NCBI RefSeq assembly: GCF_003074135.1
Contig: NZ_PPDK01000001.1
Location: 62,001 to 126,000 of the forward strand
Direction: 5' to 3'
DNA: 64,000 nucleotides
Source: Euzebya tangerina
GTDB taxonomy: Bacteria > Actinomycetota > Nitriliruptoria > Euzebyales > Euzebyaceae
Shown here: one piece after another, positions 1 to 8,236 of the stretch
How positions within the stretch are numbered: position 1 is the first letter of the stretch
Layout: every line of letters begins with the position of its first letter
Made by a program: the position numbers and the translations under genes
The notes under the pieces: model-generated
Told to the model about the DNA's origin: nothing
Seen by the model: the letters and a program-made list of their open reading frames with translations, nothing else
The model's database searches: none

Positions 1-1532
1 GCCTCCACGGCACCGCGCGCACCCGGCTTCCGTGGCACCCATGCGAAGCCCGCGCCGACGGTGTCGGCCAGTGCCCGGGCTGCGGGCAGCGCGCCGTCGG
101 AGGCGGCCAGTCGCTCGCCGGCCAGCACGACGGAGTGGTGGTCGAGCACGCCGGTGATCGGCGCCAGGGCGTCCACCGAGCCATCAGCCAGCGCCTCCAG
201 CGCCGCAGCCTCCCCACCGACCTCGGTGGGCAGCCACTGCCAGGCGATCTCCTCGAGGCGGCCCATGACCGGGCCCACGACCACGATCTTCAGGCCACGG
301 TCGCGCCACGCCTTGCGGAGCCGCAGGAAGAGCAGCGGCAGCTCCTCGTGCGGCTCGAGCCCGACGATCACGACCGCGGACGCGTCCTCGATGCGCTCGT
401 TGGTGACCGCCGTCTCGCCGGCGATGGCGGGGAGGACCGCGAGGTCGTCGGCGTGTGGGGCGACCCGGAAGTCGACGTTGTCGGTGCCGATGACGTCACG
501 GGCGAAGCGACTGACCGCGTAGGCGTCCTCGTCGGTCAGCCGTCCCCCGGTCAGGATCCCGACGCGCGTGGGGTCGACGCCATGCAGCGCCTCGGCCGCG
601 GCGTCGATTGCGGCTACCCACGAGGTGGGCTGCAGCGAGCCCGAGTCGCCGCGGACCAGCGGTGTCGTCAGCCGCTCGGGTGAGGCGACGAACTCGTAGC
701 CGTACCGGTTCTTGTCGTCCAGCCACGCGTCGTTGACGGCCAGGTTCGTCCGAGCCAGGGTGCGCTGGATGACGCCGCGTCGGACGTCGTGCCGGACGTT
801 CGCGCCGGAGGCATCGTGGAAGGCGATGCCGGGTATGCGCTTGATGTCGAAGGGTCGGGCGCCGAAGCGGTAGGAGTTCGAGGTGAGCGCACCGACCGGG
901 CAGATCTGGACGACGTTGCCGGCGAAATAGGACTCGTAGGGCTGATCGCCGTAGATCGACACCTGCTCCAGCGCGCCGCGCTCGAAGAGCTCGATGAACG
1001 GGTCGCCGGAGATCTGCTTGGAGAACCGGGTGCAGCGGGCGCACAGCACGCAACGCTCGCGGTCCAGGGCGATCTGGGCGTTGATCGGCAGGGCCTTGGT
1101 GAAGACGCGCTTCTTCTCATACATCCGGGAGTCGCCGCGACCGTGGGCCAGCGCCTGGTCCTGCAGCGGGCACTCGCCACCCTTGTCGCACTGCGGGCAG
1201 TCGAGGGGGTGGTTGACCAGCAGGAGCTCCATCTGGGACTCCTGGTACTCCCGGGCCAACTCGCTGGTCTCCTGGGTGCGGATGACCATGTCGGGCCGTA
1301 CGCGCTCGGAGCAGGCCGGCGTGGGCTTGCGGGCACCCTCGACATCGACCAGGCACTGGCGGCACGCGGCGACCGGGTCGAGCAGGGGGTGGTCGCAGAA
1401 GCGGGGGATGGTGACGCCGATCTGCTCGGCGGCACGGATCACCAGCGTCCCGGGCTCGACCTCCATGGCGACCCCGTCGATGGTGATCGGGATCAGCTCG
1501 GGCTTGGTGTCCTCAGACGCCGTGTCAGACAT
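1..1532 (-). CDS. nuoG: NADH-quinone oxidoreductase subunit G (3' end cut by window edge)
   Basis: This is the iron-sulfur subunit of the peripheral arm of complex I, passing electrons from NuoF toward NuoB. About 510 codons are open from the ATG at 1532 to the window edge. The N-terminal ferredoxin-like cysteines (RFCDHP, AACRQC), the HPLDCPQC...GGEC cluster motif and the CVLCARC and CPVGAL motifs are all visible. The later part is the molybdopterin-oxidoreductase-like domain, and the C terminus lies outside. The start overlaps the nuoF stop by 8 nt, so the two are translationally coupled. Any nuoH and later genes would lie to the left of the window. Confidence 0.95.
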   Translation of the reverse strand, partial: MSDTASEDTKPELIPITIDGVAMEVEPGTLVIRAAEQIGVTIPRFCDHPLLDPVAACRQCLVDVEGARKPTPACSERVRPDMVIRTQETSELAREYQESQMELLLVNHPLDCPQCDKGGECPLQDQALAHGRGDSRMYEKKRVFTKALPINAQIALDRERCVLCARCTRFSKQISGDPFIELFERGALEQVSIYGDQPYESYFAGNVVQICPVGALTSNSYRFGARPFDIKRIPGIAFHDASGANVRHDVRRGVIQRTLARTNLAVNDAWLDDKNRYGYEFVASPERLTTPLVRGDSGSLQPTSWVAAIDAAAEALHGVDPTRVGILTGGRLTDEDAYAVSRFARDVIGTDNVDFRVAPHADDLAVLPAIAGETAVTNERIEDASAVVIVGLEPHEELPLLFLRLRKAWRDRGLKIVVVGPVMGRLEEIAWQWLPTEVGGEAAALEALADGSVDALAPITGVLDHHSVVLAGERLAASDGALPAARALADTVGAGFAWVPRKPGARGAVE

Positions 1533-2868
1533 GGCCGACTCCGACCATCATCTTGGGCCGGTTGCTCTGCGCGTTGTCGGTGATGGCGCCGGCGTGCGGC
1601 GTGATGTGGTCGGGCAGTCGACCGCGCTGGATCAGGTACTCGTACTCGTCACGGAAGTACTTGATCGAGGACTTGACCGGGGACGTCGCCCCATCCGCAA
1701 GCGCGCAGAAGGAGCGCCCGAAGATGTTGTCGGCCAGTTCATCCAGCGTGTCGATGTCCTCCGGGCGACCCCGGCCGTCGAGCATCCGCTCGAGGATCTG
1801 ACCCACCCAGAAGTTGCCCTCCCGGCAGGGCGTGCACTTTCCGCAGGACTCGTGCTCGTAGAAGCGGATCCAGTTGAGCGTGGCCTCGACCACCGAGGTC
1901 TTGTCGGAGTACATCATCATCGCGCCGGTCCCCATGAGGGAGCCGGCCTCGGCGATGGAGTCGAAGTCCATCGGGATGTCGAAGTGCTCGTCGGTCAGCA
2001 GGGGGGTCGACGATCCGCCGGGCGCCCAGAACTTGAGGTTGCGGCCGGGCAACATGCCGCCGCAGGCCTCCTCGACGATCTCGCGGCACGAGGTGCCCAT
2101 CGGGAACTCGTAGTTGCCGGGCCGGGCCACCTCGCCGGACACGCAGAACAGCTTGGTGCCCGGTGAGCGCTCGGGGCCCCACTGCTTCCACCAGTTGGCG
2201 CCGTGCTCGATGATGTGACCGGCGGCGGCGATGGACTCCACGTTGTTGATGACCGTGGGGCAGGCGTAGAGGCCGGCGACGGCGGGAAAGGGCGGGCGGA
2301 GGCGTGGTTGGCCGCGACGGCCCTCCAGTGCCTCCAGCAGCGCAGTCTCCTCACCGCAGATGTAGGCACCGGAGCCGTAGTGCAGCGTGATGTGGTGGCT
2401 GAACCCGGAGCCCTGGATGTCCTCACCCAGGTAGTTGTTCGCGTACGCCTCAGCGAGGGCCTCCTCCAGCCGGATGCCGGGGAAGAGGTACTCGCCGCGG
2501 ATGAAGATGAAGGAGCGGGGGGAGTTCAGGGCATACGCCGAGCAGATGATCCCCTCGATGAGTTGGAACGGGTCGCGCTCCATGAGCTCTCGGTCCTTGA
2601 AGGTGCCGGGCTCGGACTCGTCGGCGTTGACGACCAGGTAGACGGGCTTGCCGGTGTCCTGCGGCACGAAGCTCCACTTCAGGCCGGTCGGGAAGCCTGC
2701 GCCACCGCGACCTCGGAGCCCGGAGTCCTTCACGACCTCACGCAGGACGGCGGGGTCCTGGGCGAAGGCGCGCTTCATCGCCTTCCAGCCGTCCAGCCGG
2801 GTGTAGCCCTCAAGCGTGTGGGCATCCGGCTCGTCGTAGCGCTTGGACAGCACCTTGACCTGTGGCAT
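1525..2868 (-). CDS. nuoF: NADH-quinone oxidoreductase subunit F (NADH/FMN-binding)
   Basis: This 447-residue subunit oxidises NADH and passes electrons through FMN and a [4Fe-4S] cluster into complex I. The glycine-rich nucleotide-binding stretch GLRGRGGAGFPTG lies near residue 50. The FMN region (VNADESEPGTFKDR) and the cluster cysteines (ESCGKCTPCREG, then RSFCALADG) follow in the expected order, and length is typical. The ATG at 2868 shares one base with the nuoE stop (TGATG), and the 3' end overlaps nuoG, so nuoE-F-G form a coupled block. Confidence 0.97.
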   Translation of the reverse strand: MPQVKVLSKRYDEPDAHTLEGYTRLDGWKAMKRAFAQDPAVLREVVKDSGLRGRGGAGFPTGLKWSFVPQDTGKPVYLVVNADESEPGTFKDRELMERDPFQLIEGIICSAYALNSPRSFIFIRGEYLFPGIRLEEALAEAYANNYLGEDIQGSGFSHHITLHYGSGAYICGEETALLEALEGRRGQPRLRPPFPAVAGLYACPTVINNVESIAAAGHIIEHGANWWKQWGPERSPGTKLFCVSGEVARPGNYEFPMGTSCREIVEEACGGMLPGRNLKFWAPGGSSTPLLTDEHFDIPMDFDSIAEAGSLMGTGAMMMYSDKTSVVEATLNWIRFYEHESCGKCTPCREGNFWVGQILERMLDGRGRPEDIDTLDELADNIFGRSFCALADGATSPVKSSIKYFRDEYEYLIQRGRLPDHITPHAGAITDNAQSNRPKMMVGVGHV

Positions 2869-3830
2869 CAGCTTGCTCCTTCGCTGTCGGCCTCGCCCGG
2901 TGGCTCCTCGCGAGGATCCGCGTCGTCGTCGGTGTCGGCCTCGGCTCCCTGGACGCCGGGATCGGCGTCGCTGGGCGCTGCCTCCTCCGCGATCTCGTCC
3001 GGCTGACCACCGGCTGCCGCCACGGCGTCCTCGGTCTGCTCCTCCGCCTCGGCGCTGGACCCTGCCGCGCCGGGGATCGGCTCCTCGGTGATCGGGACGT
3101 TCTTGGCGGGCGGGGGTACCTCATCAGGGCGAGCGGCGGCCCCGTCCGCGGTGGGATCCGCCCCGTTGGTCCCGAAGCTGATGATGCCGACACCACCGGC
3201 TCCGACGCCGGCCTCGGGCTGGGGCACGGCTCCGTGCTCGGCCGTGGCCAGGCCCAGTCGCTGGCCGGGACCGTCGGGGTCGATCGGACCGATTGCGGCC
3301 AGCCGGTGCGAGGCCTCGCGGACGCCGGGCGGGATCATGCCGCGGGTGGGCTCCGCCGGGTTTCCCTCCCGGAGACCCTCCACCAGGGAGATGGCGGCGT
3401 CGGGCTCGACCATCTCGTAGTTGATGTAGTCGACGCTGATCAGCGGGGCGCCCTCGCAGTTGCCCAGGCACTCGGCGTGCTCCAGCGTGATGGTCCCGTC
3501 CTGGGTGGTCTCGTTGTGGCCGACGCCGAGGTGGTCGCTGACCCGGTCGTAGACCTCCTTGCCGCCTCGGACGGCGCAGGAGAAGTTGGTGCAGATGCTG
3601 ACCAGGTGGCGGCCCATCGGCTCGCGCTTGTACATCGTGTAGAAGGTCGAGACTGCGGCCACCTCGGCCTTGGTCAGGTCCAGCAGTTCGGCGCACTCCG
3701 CGATCCCGTCATCACTGACGTAGCCGTCCTGGTACTGCACCAGGTGGAGCAGCGGCAGCAGAGCGCTGCGCTTGACCGGGTAGCGCGCCACCAGGCCTTC
3801 GGCTTTGGATCGATTCTCTGGTGAGAACAC
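2868..3830 (-). CDS. nuoE: NADH-quinone oxidoreductase subunit E with long acidic C-terminal extension
   Basis: This is the thioredoxin-fold [2Fe-2S] subunit that partners NuoF. The cluster cysteines are visible in CTNFSC and AECLGNCEGAP, and the N-terminal helical part precedes them. The recognised family is about 160-180 residues, whereas this protein has 320. Roughly the last 150 residues are Pro/Glu/Asp/Ala-rich with no recognisable fold. The gene is separated from the upstream glycosidase by 128 nt that contain a CRP-like palindrome, so nuoEFG may have its own promoter. The ATG at 3830 begins MFSPENRSKAEGLV, which fits the start of the core domain. Confidence 0.93.
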   Translation of the reverse strand: MFSPENRSKAEGLVARYPVKRSALLPLLHLVQYQDGYVSDDGIAECAELLDLTKAEVAAVSTFYTMYKREPMGRHLVSICTNFSCAVRGGKEVYDRVSDHLGVGHNETTQDGTITLEHAECLGNCEGAPLISVDYINYEMVEPDAAISLVEGLREGNPAEPTRGMIPPGVREASHRLAAIGPIDPDGPGQRLGLATAEHGAVPQPEAGVGAGGVGIISFGTNGADPTADGAAARPDEVPPPAKNVPITEEPIPGAAGSSAEAEEQTEDAVAAAGGQPDEIAEEAAPSDADPGVQGAEADTDDDADPREEPPGEADSEGAS

Positions 3831-3908
3831 AGTCGGGAGGGGCCTTTCGGTGTGGTCTCGGGACGACGGGCGGCGCAGGCCCGCAGGTTATCAGCGGAGG
3901 GGTCGCTT

Positions 3909-3924
3909 TGTGATCGGGCTCACA
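3909..3924. promoter_or_regulatory. CRP/GlxR-type operator
   Basis: TGTGATCGGGCTCACA matches the CRP/GlxR consensus TGTGA-N6-TCACA at all ten defined bases. It lies 79-94 nt upstream of the nuoE start and just after the stop of the glycosidase gene, in the only long gap of the nuo cluster. Distance and position suit control of a nuoEFG promoter. That a CRP-family protein binds here is inference. Confidence 0.6.
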
Positions 3925-3958
3925 AGCCCATGTGACACTCGGGAGATGCAGTCCTCGT

Positions 3959-4933
3959 TCAGGTGATCAGGTCAGCAAGTTCGGCCACTCGCGAACTCCC
4001 CGCCGAGCCAAGCGCCTCGTGCCACGAGCCTCGCGCGTGACTGATCGGCGTACGCCCGTCGTCCAGCCACTGCCAGACCGCGTGGGAGCCGTAGGCGAAT
4101 CCTGCTGCACCAGCGCGCAGAGCAGCACGGATGGCGCGTTCGACGTCATCGGCGTCGAATCGTCCAGCAGCCGGATCGAAGTCGATGGGGTGATCCTCGT
4201 AGCAGGGTTCGGCATCTAGACATGGCCGAGACGGGTCGAGACGGCGCATGCGTTCGACCAGGCGACGCGGGGCCGTCCGGTCGGAGGAGTGACCTGACTG
4301 GCACATGTGGAAGTCGATCCACGTCTCTGCCGCCAACTCGTCAGCACTCGTGTGGCCAGCAGGTGGGTGATAGCTGCACAGGTGGGGTTGCGCCTGGGTC
4401 TGGTTGATTCCCGCGGCCATGGCGGCCCACAGCGGGCGGTGGTCAGCTTCCGGCTCGACGACCGGTCGATCACCACCCAGGATCCAGATCACGTTTGCAT
4501 GATCACCGAACCGGTGTCCCACCCAGCGGCCCCAGCGACCGGCAGCCGCGGCATCGAACAGGACCGGCGTCGGGCGCCAGAGCGGCGTGACGTAGGCACC
4601 CCAGGTCGGGAGCAGGCCGACGACGAGCCCCCGGTCGGCGCACGCGCTGATGATGTGGTCGGCATGCGCCATGTAGGACTCGTTCGGCCGGTCGATGTCG
4701 CCATCGACCAGTGGAAGCTCCCCGGCATGGTTCGGCGTCGTCGTTCCGTCGAGTTCGGCCAGCAGAACGGTCTGGATCACCGTGAACCCCTTCGCGGCCC
4801 GGTCGTCGAGGTACCTCTCGATCTCGCCGGGTGCCGCTCGATGGATCAGCTCCCAGGCCGTGTCGGCTGCGTAGGCGAAGACCCCGCCATCTGCGCGGCG
4901 GAGCCGGTCGCAGTCGCAGATGAGCGGGAACAC
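3959..4933 (-). CDS. DUF4038 / apiosidase-like glycoside hydrolase, inserted in nuo operon
   Basis: This 324-residue protein looks like a GH140-type (beta/alpha)8 glycosidase (DUF4038). It has the N-terminal strand pattern AKGFTVIQTVLLAE, then NVIWILGGDRP with Asp155, then CLDAEPCYED with Glu242, and the late YGSHAVWQW motif. Asp155 and Glu242 sit where the family carries its conserved acids. No signal peptide is evident, so a cytoplasmic enzyme acting on an imported oligosaccharide is likely; the true substrate is unknown. The GTG start at 4933 is only 9 nt after nuoD, implying co-transcription. Third codon positions appear less strictly G/C than in nuoD, which hints at later insertion. Confidence 0.82.
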   Translation of the reverse strand: MFPLICDCDRLRRADGGVFAYAADTAWELIHRAAPGEIERYLDDRAAKGFTVIQTVLLAELDGTTTPNHAGELPLVDGDIDRPNESYMAHADHIISACADRGLVVGLLPTWGAYVTPLWRPTPVLFDAAAAGRWGRWVGHRFGDHANVIWILGGDRPVVEPEADHRPLWAAMAAGINQTQAQPHLCSYHPPAGHTSADELAAETWIDFHMCQSGHSSDRTAPRRLVERMRRLDPSRPCLDAEPCYEDHPIDFDPAAGRFDADDVERAIRAALRAGAAGFAYGSHAVWQWLDDGRTPISHARGSWHEALGSAGSSRVAELADLIT

Positions 4934-4942
4934 CTCACGGCC

Positions 4943-6298
4943 CTAGCGGTCGACGCCGCCCATCACCGGGTCCAGTGACGCCACCGCCGCGATCACGTCG
5001 GCGATCTGGAGGCCCCGGGTCACCGAGGGGATGGTGCCGATGTGGATGAAGGAGGGCTCGCGCACGCGGACGCGGTAGGGCTTGTTGGTGCCGCTGGAGG
5101 TCATGGCGTAACCCAGCTCGCCGCGGGGGCTCTCGACGGCCTGATAGACCTGCCCCTTCGGCACCTCGAAGCCCTCGGTCACCAGCTTGAAGTGGTGGAT
5201 CAGCGCCTCCATGGACTGGCCCATGATCTTGCCGATGTACTCCTTGGCGTTGCCCAGTCCGTCGGGCCCGAGCGCCAACTGTGCCGGCCAGGCGATCTTC
5301 TTGTCCGCCACCATCACCGGACCGCCGGGCAGGACCTTCAGGGCCTGCTGGACGATCTTGATGGACTCCCGCATCTCCGCGATGCGGATCAGGAACCGCC
5401 CGTAGCCGTCGCAGGTGTCGACCGTCGGGACCTCGAAGTCGTACTGCTCGATGCCGCAGTATGGCTGGGATTTGCGCAGGTCGTGGGCCAGACCGGTGGA
5501 CCGCAGAACCGGCCCGGTGACACCGAGGTCCAAGCACTGCTCACGGGTGAGGACACCGACGCCGCTGTTGCGCTCCAGCCAGATGGGGTTCTGGGTGAGC
5601 AGGTCCTCCAGCTCGTCGATCTTGCCGGGCAGCGCATCGATGACCTCGCTGACCCGCTCGATGAAGGTCTCCGGGACGTCCTGAGCCAGACCGCCGGGGC
5701 GGATGAAGGCGTGGTTCATCCGCAGGCCGGTGACGAACTCGAGGATGTCGAGCAGGTCCTCGCGCTCTCGGAAGCCGTAGATCATGGCCGAGAGCGCACC
5801 CATCTCCATGCCGCCGGTCGCCAACGCGACCTGGTGGGAGGTGATCCGATTGATCTCGGTGAGGATCACGCGGATGGCCTGCGCCCGCTCCGGGATCTGG
5901 TCGGAGATGCCCAGCAGCTTCTCGACCGCCAGGCAGTACGCCAACTCGTTGTGCAAGGGCGCGAGGTAATCCATTCGTGTGACGAACGTCACGCCCTGGA
6001 CCCAGGGCCGGTACTCGGCGTTCTTCTCGATTCCGGTGTGGAGGTACCCGATGACCGGCTGGTTGTCGACGATGACCTCGCCGTCCATGGTCAGCAGCAT
6101 GCGGAGGACGCCGTGCGTGGACGGGTGCTGCGGCCCCATGTTGATGACCATGAGGTCGTCTTCGATGGCATCCGGCAGGTTCTGCCACTCCCCGGGCGCG
6201 GCAACGGTGAACTCCCCGTCGACGGGCTCGAGTGTCGCGGTGCTGGTGGTCGTCAGCTCGGCGGTCTCATCCGCCCATGCGCCTGTGTCGTCAGTCAC
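4943..6298 (-). CDS. nuoD: NADH-quinone oxidoreductase subunit D
   Basis: This is the 49-kDa-type subunit, which helps build the quinone pocket next to NuoB. It has 451 residues. The family opening [15 protein letters not shown], the [11 protein letters not shown] segment with the conserved His, and the C-terminal [10 protein letters not shown] and DPVMGGVDR motifs are all present. About 45 residues precede the conserved core and look disordered (Thr/Glu/Ala-rich). It follows nuoC by 24 nt and is followed after 9 nt by the glycosidase gene rather than directly by nuoE. Confidence 0.97.
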   Translation of the reverse strand: MTDDTGAWADETAELTTTSTATLEPVDGEFTVAAPGEWQNLPDAIEDDLMVINMGPQHPSTHGVLRMLLTMDGEVIVDNQPVIGYLHTGIEKNAEYRPWVQGVTFVTRMDYLAPLHNELAYCLAVEKLLGISDQIPERAQAIRVILTEINRITSHQVALATGGMEMGALSAMIYGFREREDLLDILEFVTGLRMNHAFIRPGGLAQDVPETFIERVSEVIDALPGKIDELEDLLTQNPIWLERNSGVGVLTREQCLDLGVTGPVLRSTGLAHDLRKSQPYCGIEQYDFEVPTVDTCDGYGRFLIRIAEMRESIKIVQQALKVLPGGPVMVADKKIAWPAQLALGPDGLGNAKEYIGKIMGQSMEALIHHFKLVTEGFEVPKGQVYQAVESPRGELGYAMTSSGTNKPYRVRVREPSFIHIGTIPSVTRGLQIADVIAAVASLDPVMGGVDR

Positions 6299-6322
6299 GA
6301 GTGGCCTCTCCAGAGCGTCACG

Positions 6323-6952
6323 CTAGTAGTCACGCTCATCCGGTGGGGGGATGGTCTCGCCCTTGTACATGACCTCGACCCCACCGAGCGGGTAGTCCTT
6401 GCGGTGCGGGTGGCCGTTCCAGTCGTCCGGCATCATGATCCGGGTGAGGTTGGGGTGGCCGGTGAACTCCACGCCCATGAGGTCGTAGGCCTCACGCTCC
6501 ATGAAGTTGGCCGAGGAGTAGATCCCGGTCGCGCTGGCCACGGTCGGGTCGTCATCCGGGAGGGACACCCTGATGCGGAACCAGTGGTTCTTCGCGACCG
6601 AGCGCAGGATGTAGTTGACCTCGATCGACCCCTCGTCCCGCTCCTCGGTGTAGGTCGGCCAGCCGGTGGTCTCCTCGACGTCGACGGGCATCACCCCACC
6701 CGGCCAGTGGACCGCGGAGATGTCGCTGAGCAGCTCGCACTGCGTCGCTGCGTCGTCGCGGGCGAACTGCAACGCCGCTGTCAGCGTCACCGGGTCGACG
6801 GTGATGGTCAGCTCGCCGCGGTGCTCGCTGGCCGTGGCGCCCGGGATCCCGCCGGTCAGCACCTCGCGCAGCTCCTGGAGATGGACCGACAGGGTGGAAG
6901 CGCCGGTGTCGTCGTCTTCCTTGGCGGCCTTCGTGGTCGTGGCATCCACCAT
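6323..6952 (-). CDS. nuoC: NADH-quinone oxidoreductase subunit C
   Basis: This is the 30-kDa-type peripheral subunit that packs against NuoD. It has 209 residues. The conserved C-terminal signature is visible as SANFMEREAYDLMGVEFTGHP followed by RIMMPDDWNGHPHRKDYPLGG. The N-terminal 40 residues are variable. The ATG at 6952 shares one base with the nuoB stop (TGATG), so translation is coupled. It is a separate gene and not fused to nuoD as in Escherichia coli. Confidence 0.96.
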   Translation of the reverse strand: MVDATTTKAAKEDDDTGASTLSVHLQELREVLTGGIPGATASEHRGELTITVDPVTLTAALQFARDDAATQCELLSDISAVHWPGGVMPVDVEETTGWPTYTEERDEGSIEVNYILRSVAKNHWFRIRVSLPDDDPTVASATGIYSSANFMEREAYDLMGVEFTGHPNLTRIMMPDDWNGHPHRKDYPLGGVEVMYKGETIPPPDERDY

Positions 6953-7743
6953 CAGGCGCCGTCACCTCTGTCAGTGCTGCCGGAGCCGGACCCGCTCCCG
7001 GACGACCCGTCCCCGAAGCCGGCCCCGGTCGGCACGGCCCAGGACGCGCCGGGCTTGCCAGCCTCGACGTCATCAGCCAACTGCGCGGCGGACCGCCGGA
7101 CAGCGTCTGACTTGGAGGCGCGGCCCGCAACCACCGCCTCCTTCGGCATGATCCGGTGCAGGGCGGGTGCGGTCATGGGCTTGCCGTCGGGTGTGACCTC
7201 CTCCACGGTGTCGCCGTCGACCCAGCCGGTCCGACGCCGGAAGTCCTCCATGGACTCGCCCTTGCGGGGCCGCTCGACCAGCTGCTCGTTGCGGATCTTG
7301 TCGTGCAGCTTGAGGATGCCGTCCATCAGCAACTCGGGGCGCGGGGGGCAGCCGGGGACGTACATGTCGACGGGGATGATGTGGTCGACGCCCTGGACGA
7401 TGGCGTAGTTGTTGAACATCCCCCCGGAGCTTGCGCACACACCCATCGAGATGACCCACTTGGGATCGGCCATCTGGTCGTAGAGGTTGCGGACCACGGG
7501 GGCCATCTTCTGCGACACGCGACCGGCCACGATCATCAGGTCCGCCTGCCGCGGTGAGGCGCGGAAGACCTCCATCCCGAAGCGCGCCAGGTCGTAGTGG
7601 GCGGCGCCTGTGGCCATCATCTCGATGGCACAGCAGGCCAGGCCGAAGGTCGCCGGGAACAGCGAGCCGGCCCGGGCGATCCCCAGCAGCTTCTCCGTGC
7701 TGGTCAGCAGGATGCCGTTCGGCAGCTTGGACTCTATTCCCAT
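6952..7743 (-). CDS. nuoB: NADH-quinone oxidoreductase subunit B (cluster N2) with C-terminal tail
   Basis: This is the PSST-type subunit holding the terminal [4Fe-4S] cluster N2 that reduces quinone. The ligands appear as the tandem cysteines in [11 protein letters not shown], the later Cys in [10 protein letters not shown], and VPGCPPRPE. The core ends near residue 190. The remaining ~70 residues, ending in Gly-Ser repeats ([15 protein letters not shown]), are an extra low-complexity tail absent from short family members. The ATG at 7743 overlaps nuoA by 10 nt. Confidence 0.97.
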   Translation of the reverse strand: MGIESKLPNGILLTSTEKLLGIARAGSLFPATFGLACCAIEMMATGAAHYDLARFGMEVFRASPRQADLMIVAGRVSQKMAPVVRNLYDQMADPKWVISMGVCASSGGMFNNYAIVQGVDHIIPVDMYVPGCPPRPELLMDGILKLHDKIRNEQLVERPRKGESMEDFRRRTGWVDGDTVEEVTPDGKPMTAPALHRIMPKEAVVAGRASKSDAVRRSAAQLADDVEAGKPGASWAVPTGAGFGDGSSGSGSGSGSTDRGDGA

Positions 7744-8099
7744 TCCAGACCCCCCTTGCGCACGACGTAGAAGTAGGACTCGAGCAGCAGGGCCAGGAAC
7801 ACGCCCATCACGGCCAGGCCGTACCAGCCCAGCTCACCCAGGACCGTGGCCCACGGGTAGAGGAACACCGCCTCGACGTCGAAGATGATGAACAACATCG
7901 CGATCAGGTAGAACTTGACCGGGAAGCGTTGGCCTGCCACAGCGGTCTCGGGCTCGGGGATGATCCCGGACTCGTAGGCCGCTTCCTTCGCCGGGTTGGG
8001 GTTCGACGGACCGAGCTTGGCCGAGACGGCCACGCTCAGCACGACGAACAGCGTCGCAACGGCGAAGAGCAGGACGATCGGCAGGTACTCAACCAGCAC
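7734..8099 (-). CDS. nuoA: NADH-quinone oxidoreductase subunit A
   Basis: This is the small membrane subunit at the junction of the peripheral and membrane arms of complex I. It has 121 residues and three predicted membrane helices (near residues 5-25, 60-80 and 88-110). The loop motif [14 protein letters not shown] carries the family's conserved acidic stretch, and [22 protein letters not shown] is typical. The start is GTG at 8099 with a GAGGAG-like sequence about a dozen nt upstream. It is the first gene of the nuo operon, divergent from the MFS gene. Confidence 0.96.
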   Translation of the reverse strand: MLVEYLPIVLLFAVATLFVVLSVAVSAKLGPSNPNPAKEAAYESGIIPEPETAVAGQRFPVKFYLIAMLFIIFDVEAVFLYPWATVLGELGWYGLAVMGVFLALLLESYFYVVRKGGLEWE

Positions 8100-8126
8100 G
8101 GCGGCTACTCACTCCTCGGGCATCGA

Positions 8127-8138
8127 GCAACATGTTGC
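8127..8138. promoter_or_regulatory. 12-bp palindrome in the nuoA/MFS divergent promoter region
   Basis: GCAACATGTTGC is a perfect palindrome lying 28 nt upstream of the nuoA GTG, in the gap between the divergent nuoA and MFS genes. It could be an operator for the nuo promoter. No regulator is suggested by the sequence. Confidence 0.3.
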
Positions 8139-8223
8139 ATCTGGGCCTCGTCATGAGGGCTTCCCGCAACCTGTCGCACCATTTGGCATCCAGTTCGCAG
8201 CGTACCAGTGAACCCTCGCCAAC

Positions 8224-8229
8224 TAACCT
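8224..8229 (+). promoter_or_regulatory. -10 hexamer of a probable leaderless promoter (MFS gene)
   Basis: TAACCT ends 7 nt before the GTG at 8237, the spacing expected if transcription starts on the start codon. No Shine-Dalgarno sequence is seen, and the -35 is not convincing. Confidence 0.4.
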
Positions 8230-8236
8230 GCTGGTT

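Noticed and set aside
5042-7408. A 788-codon reading frame on the plus strand across nuoB-nuoD
   Set aside because: It is the antisense shadow of nuoB, nuoC and nuoD; GC-rich genes leave such frames open, and it has no recognisable motif.
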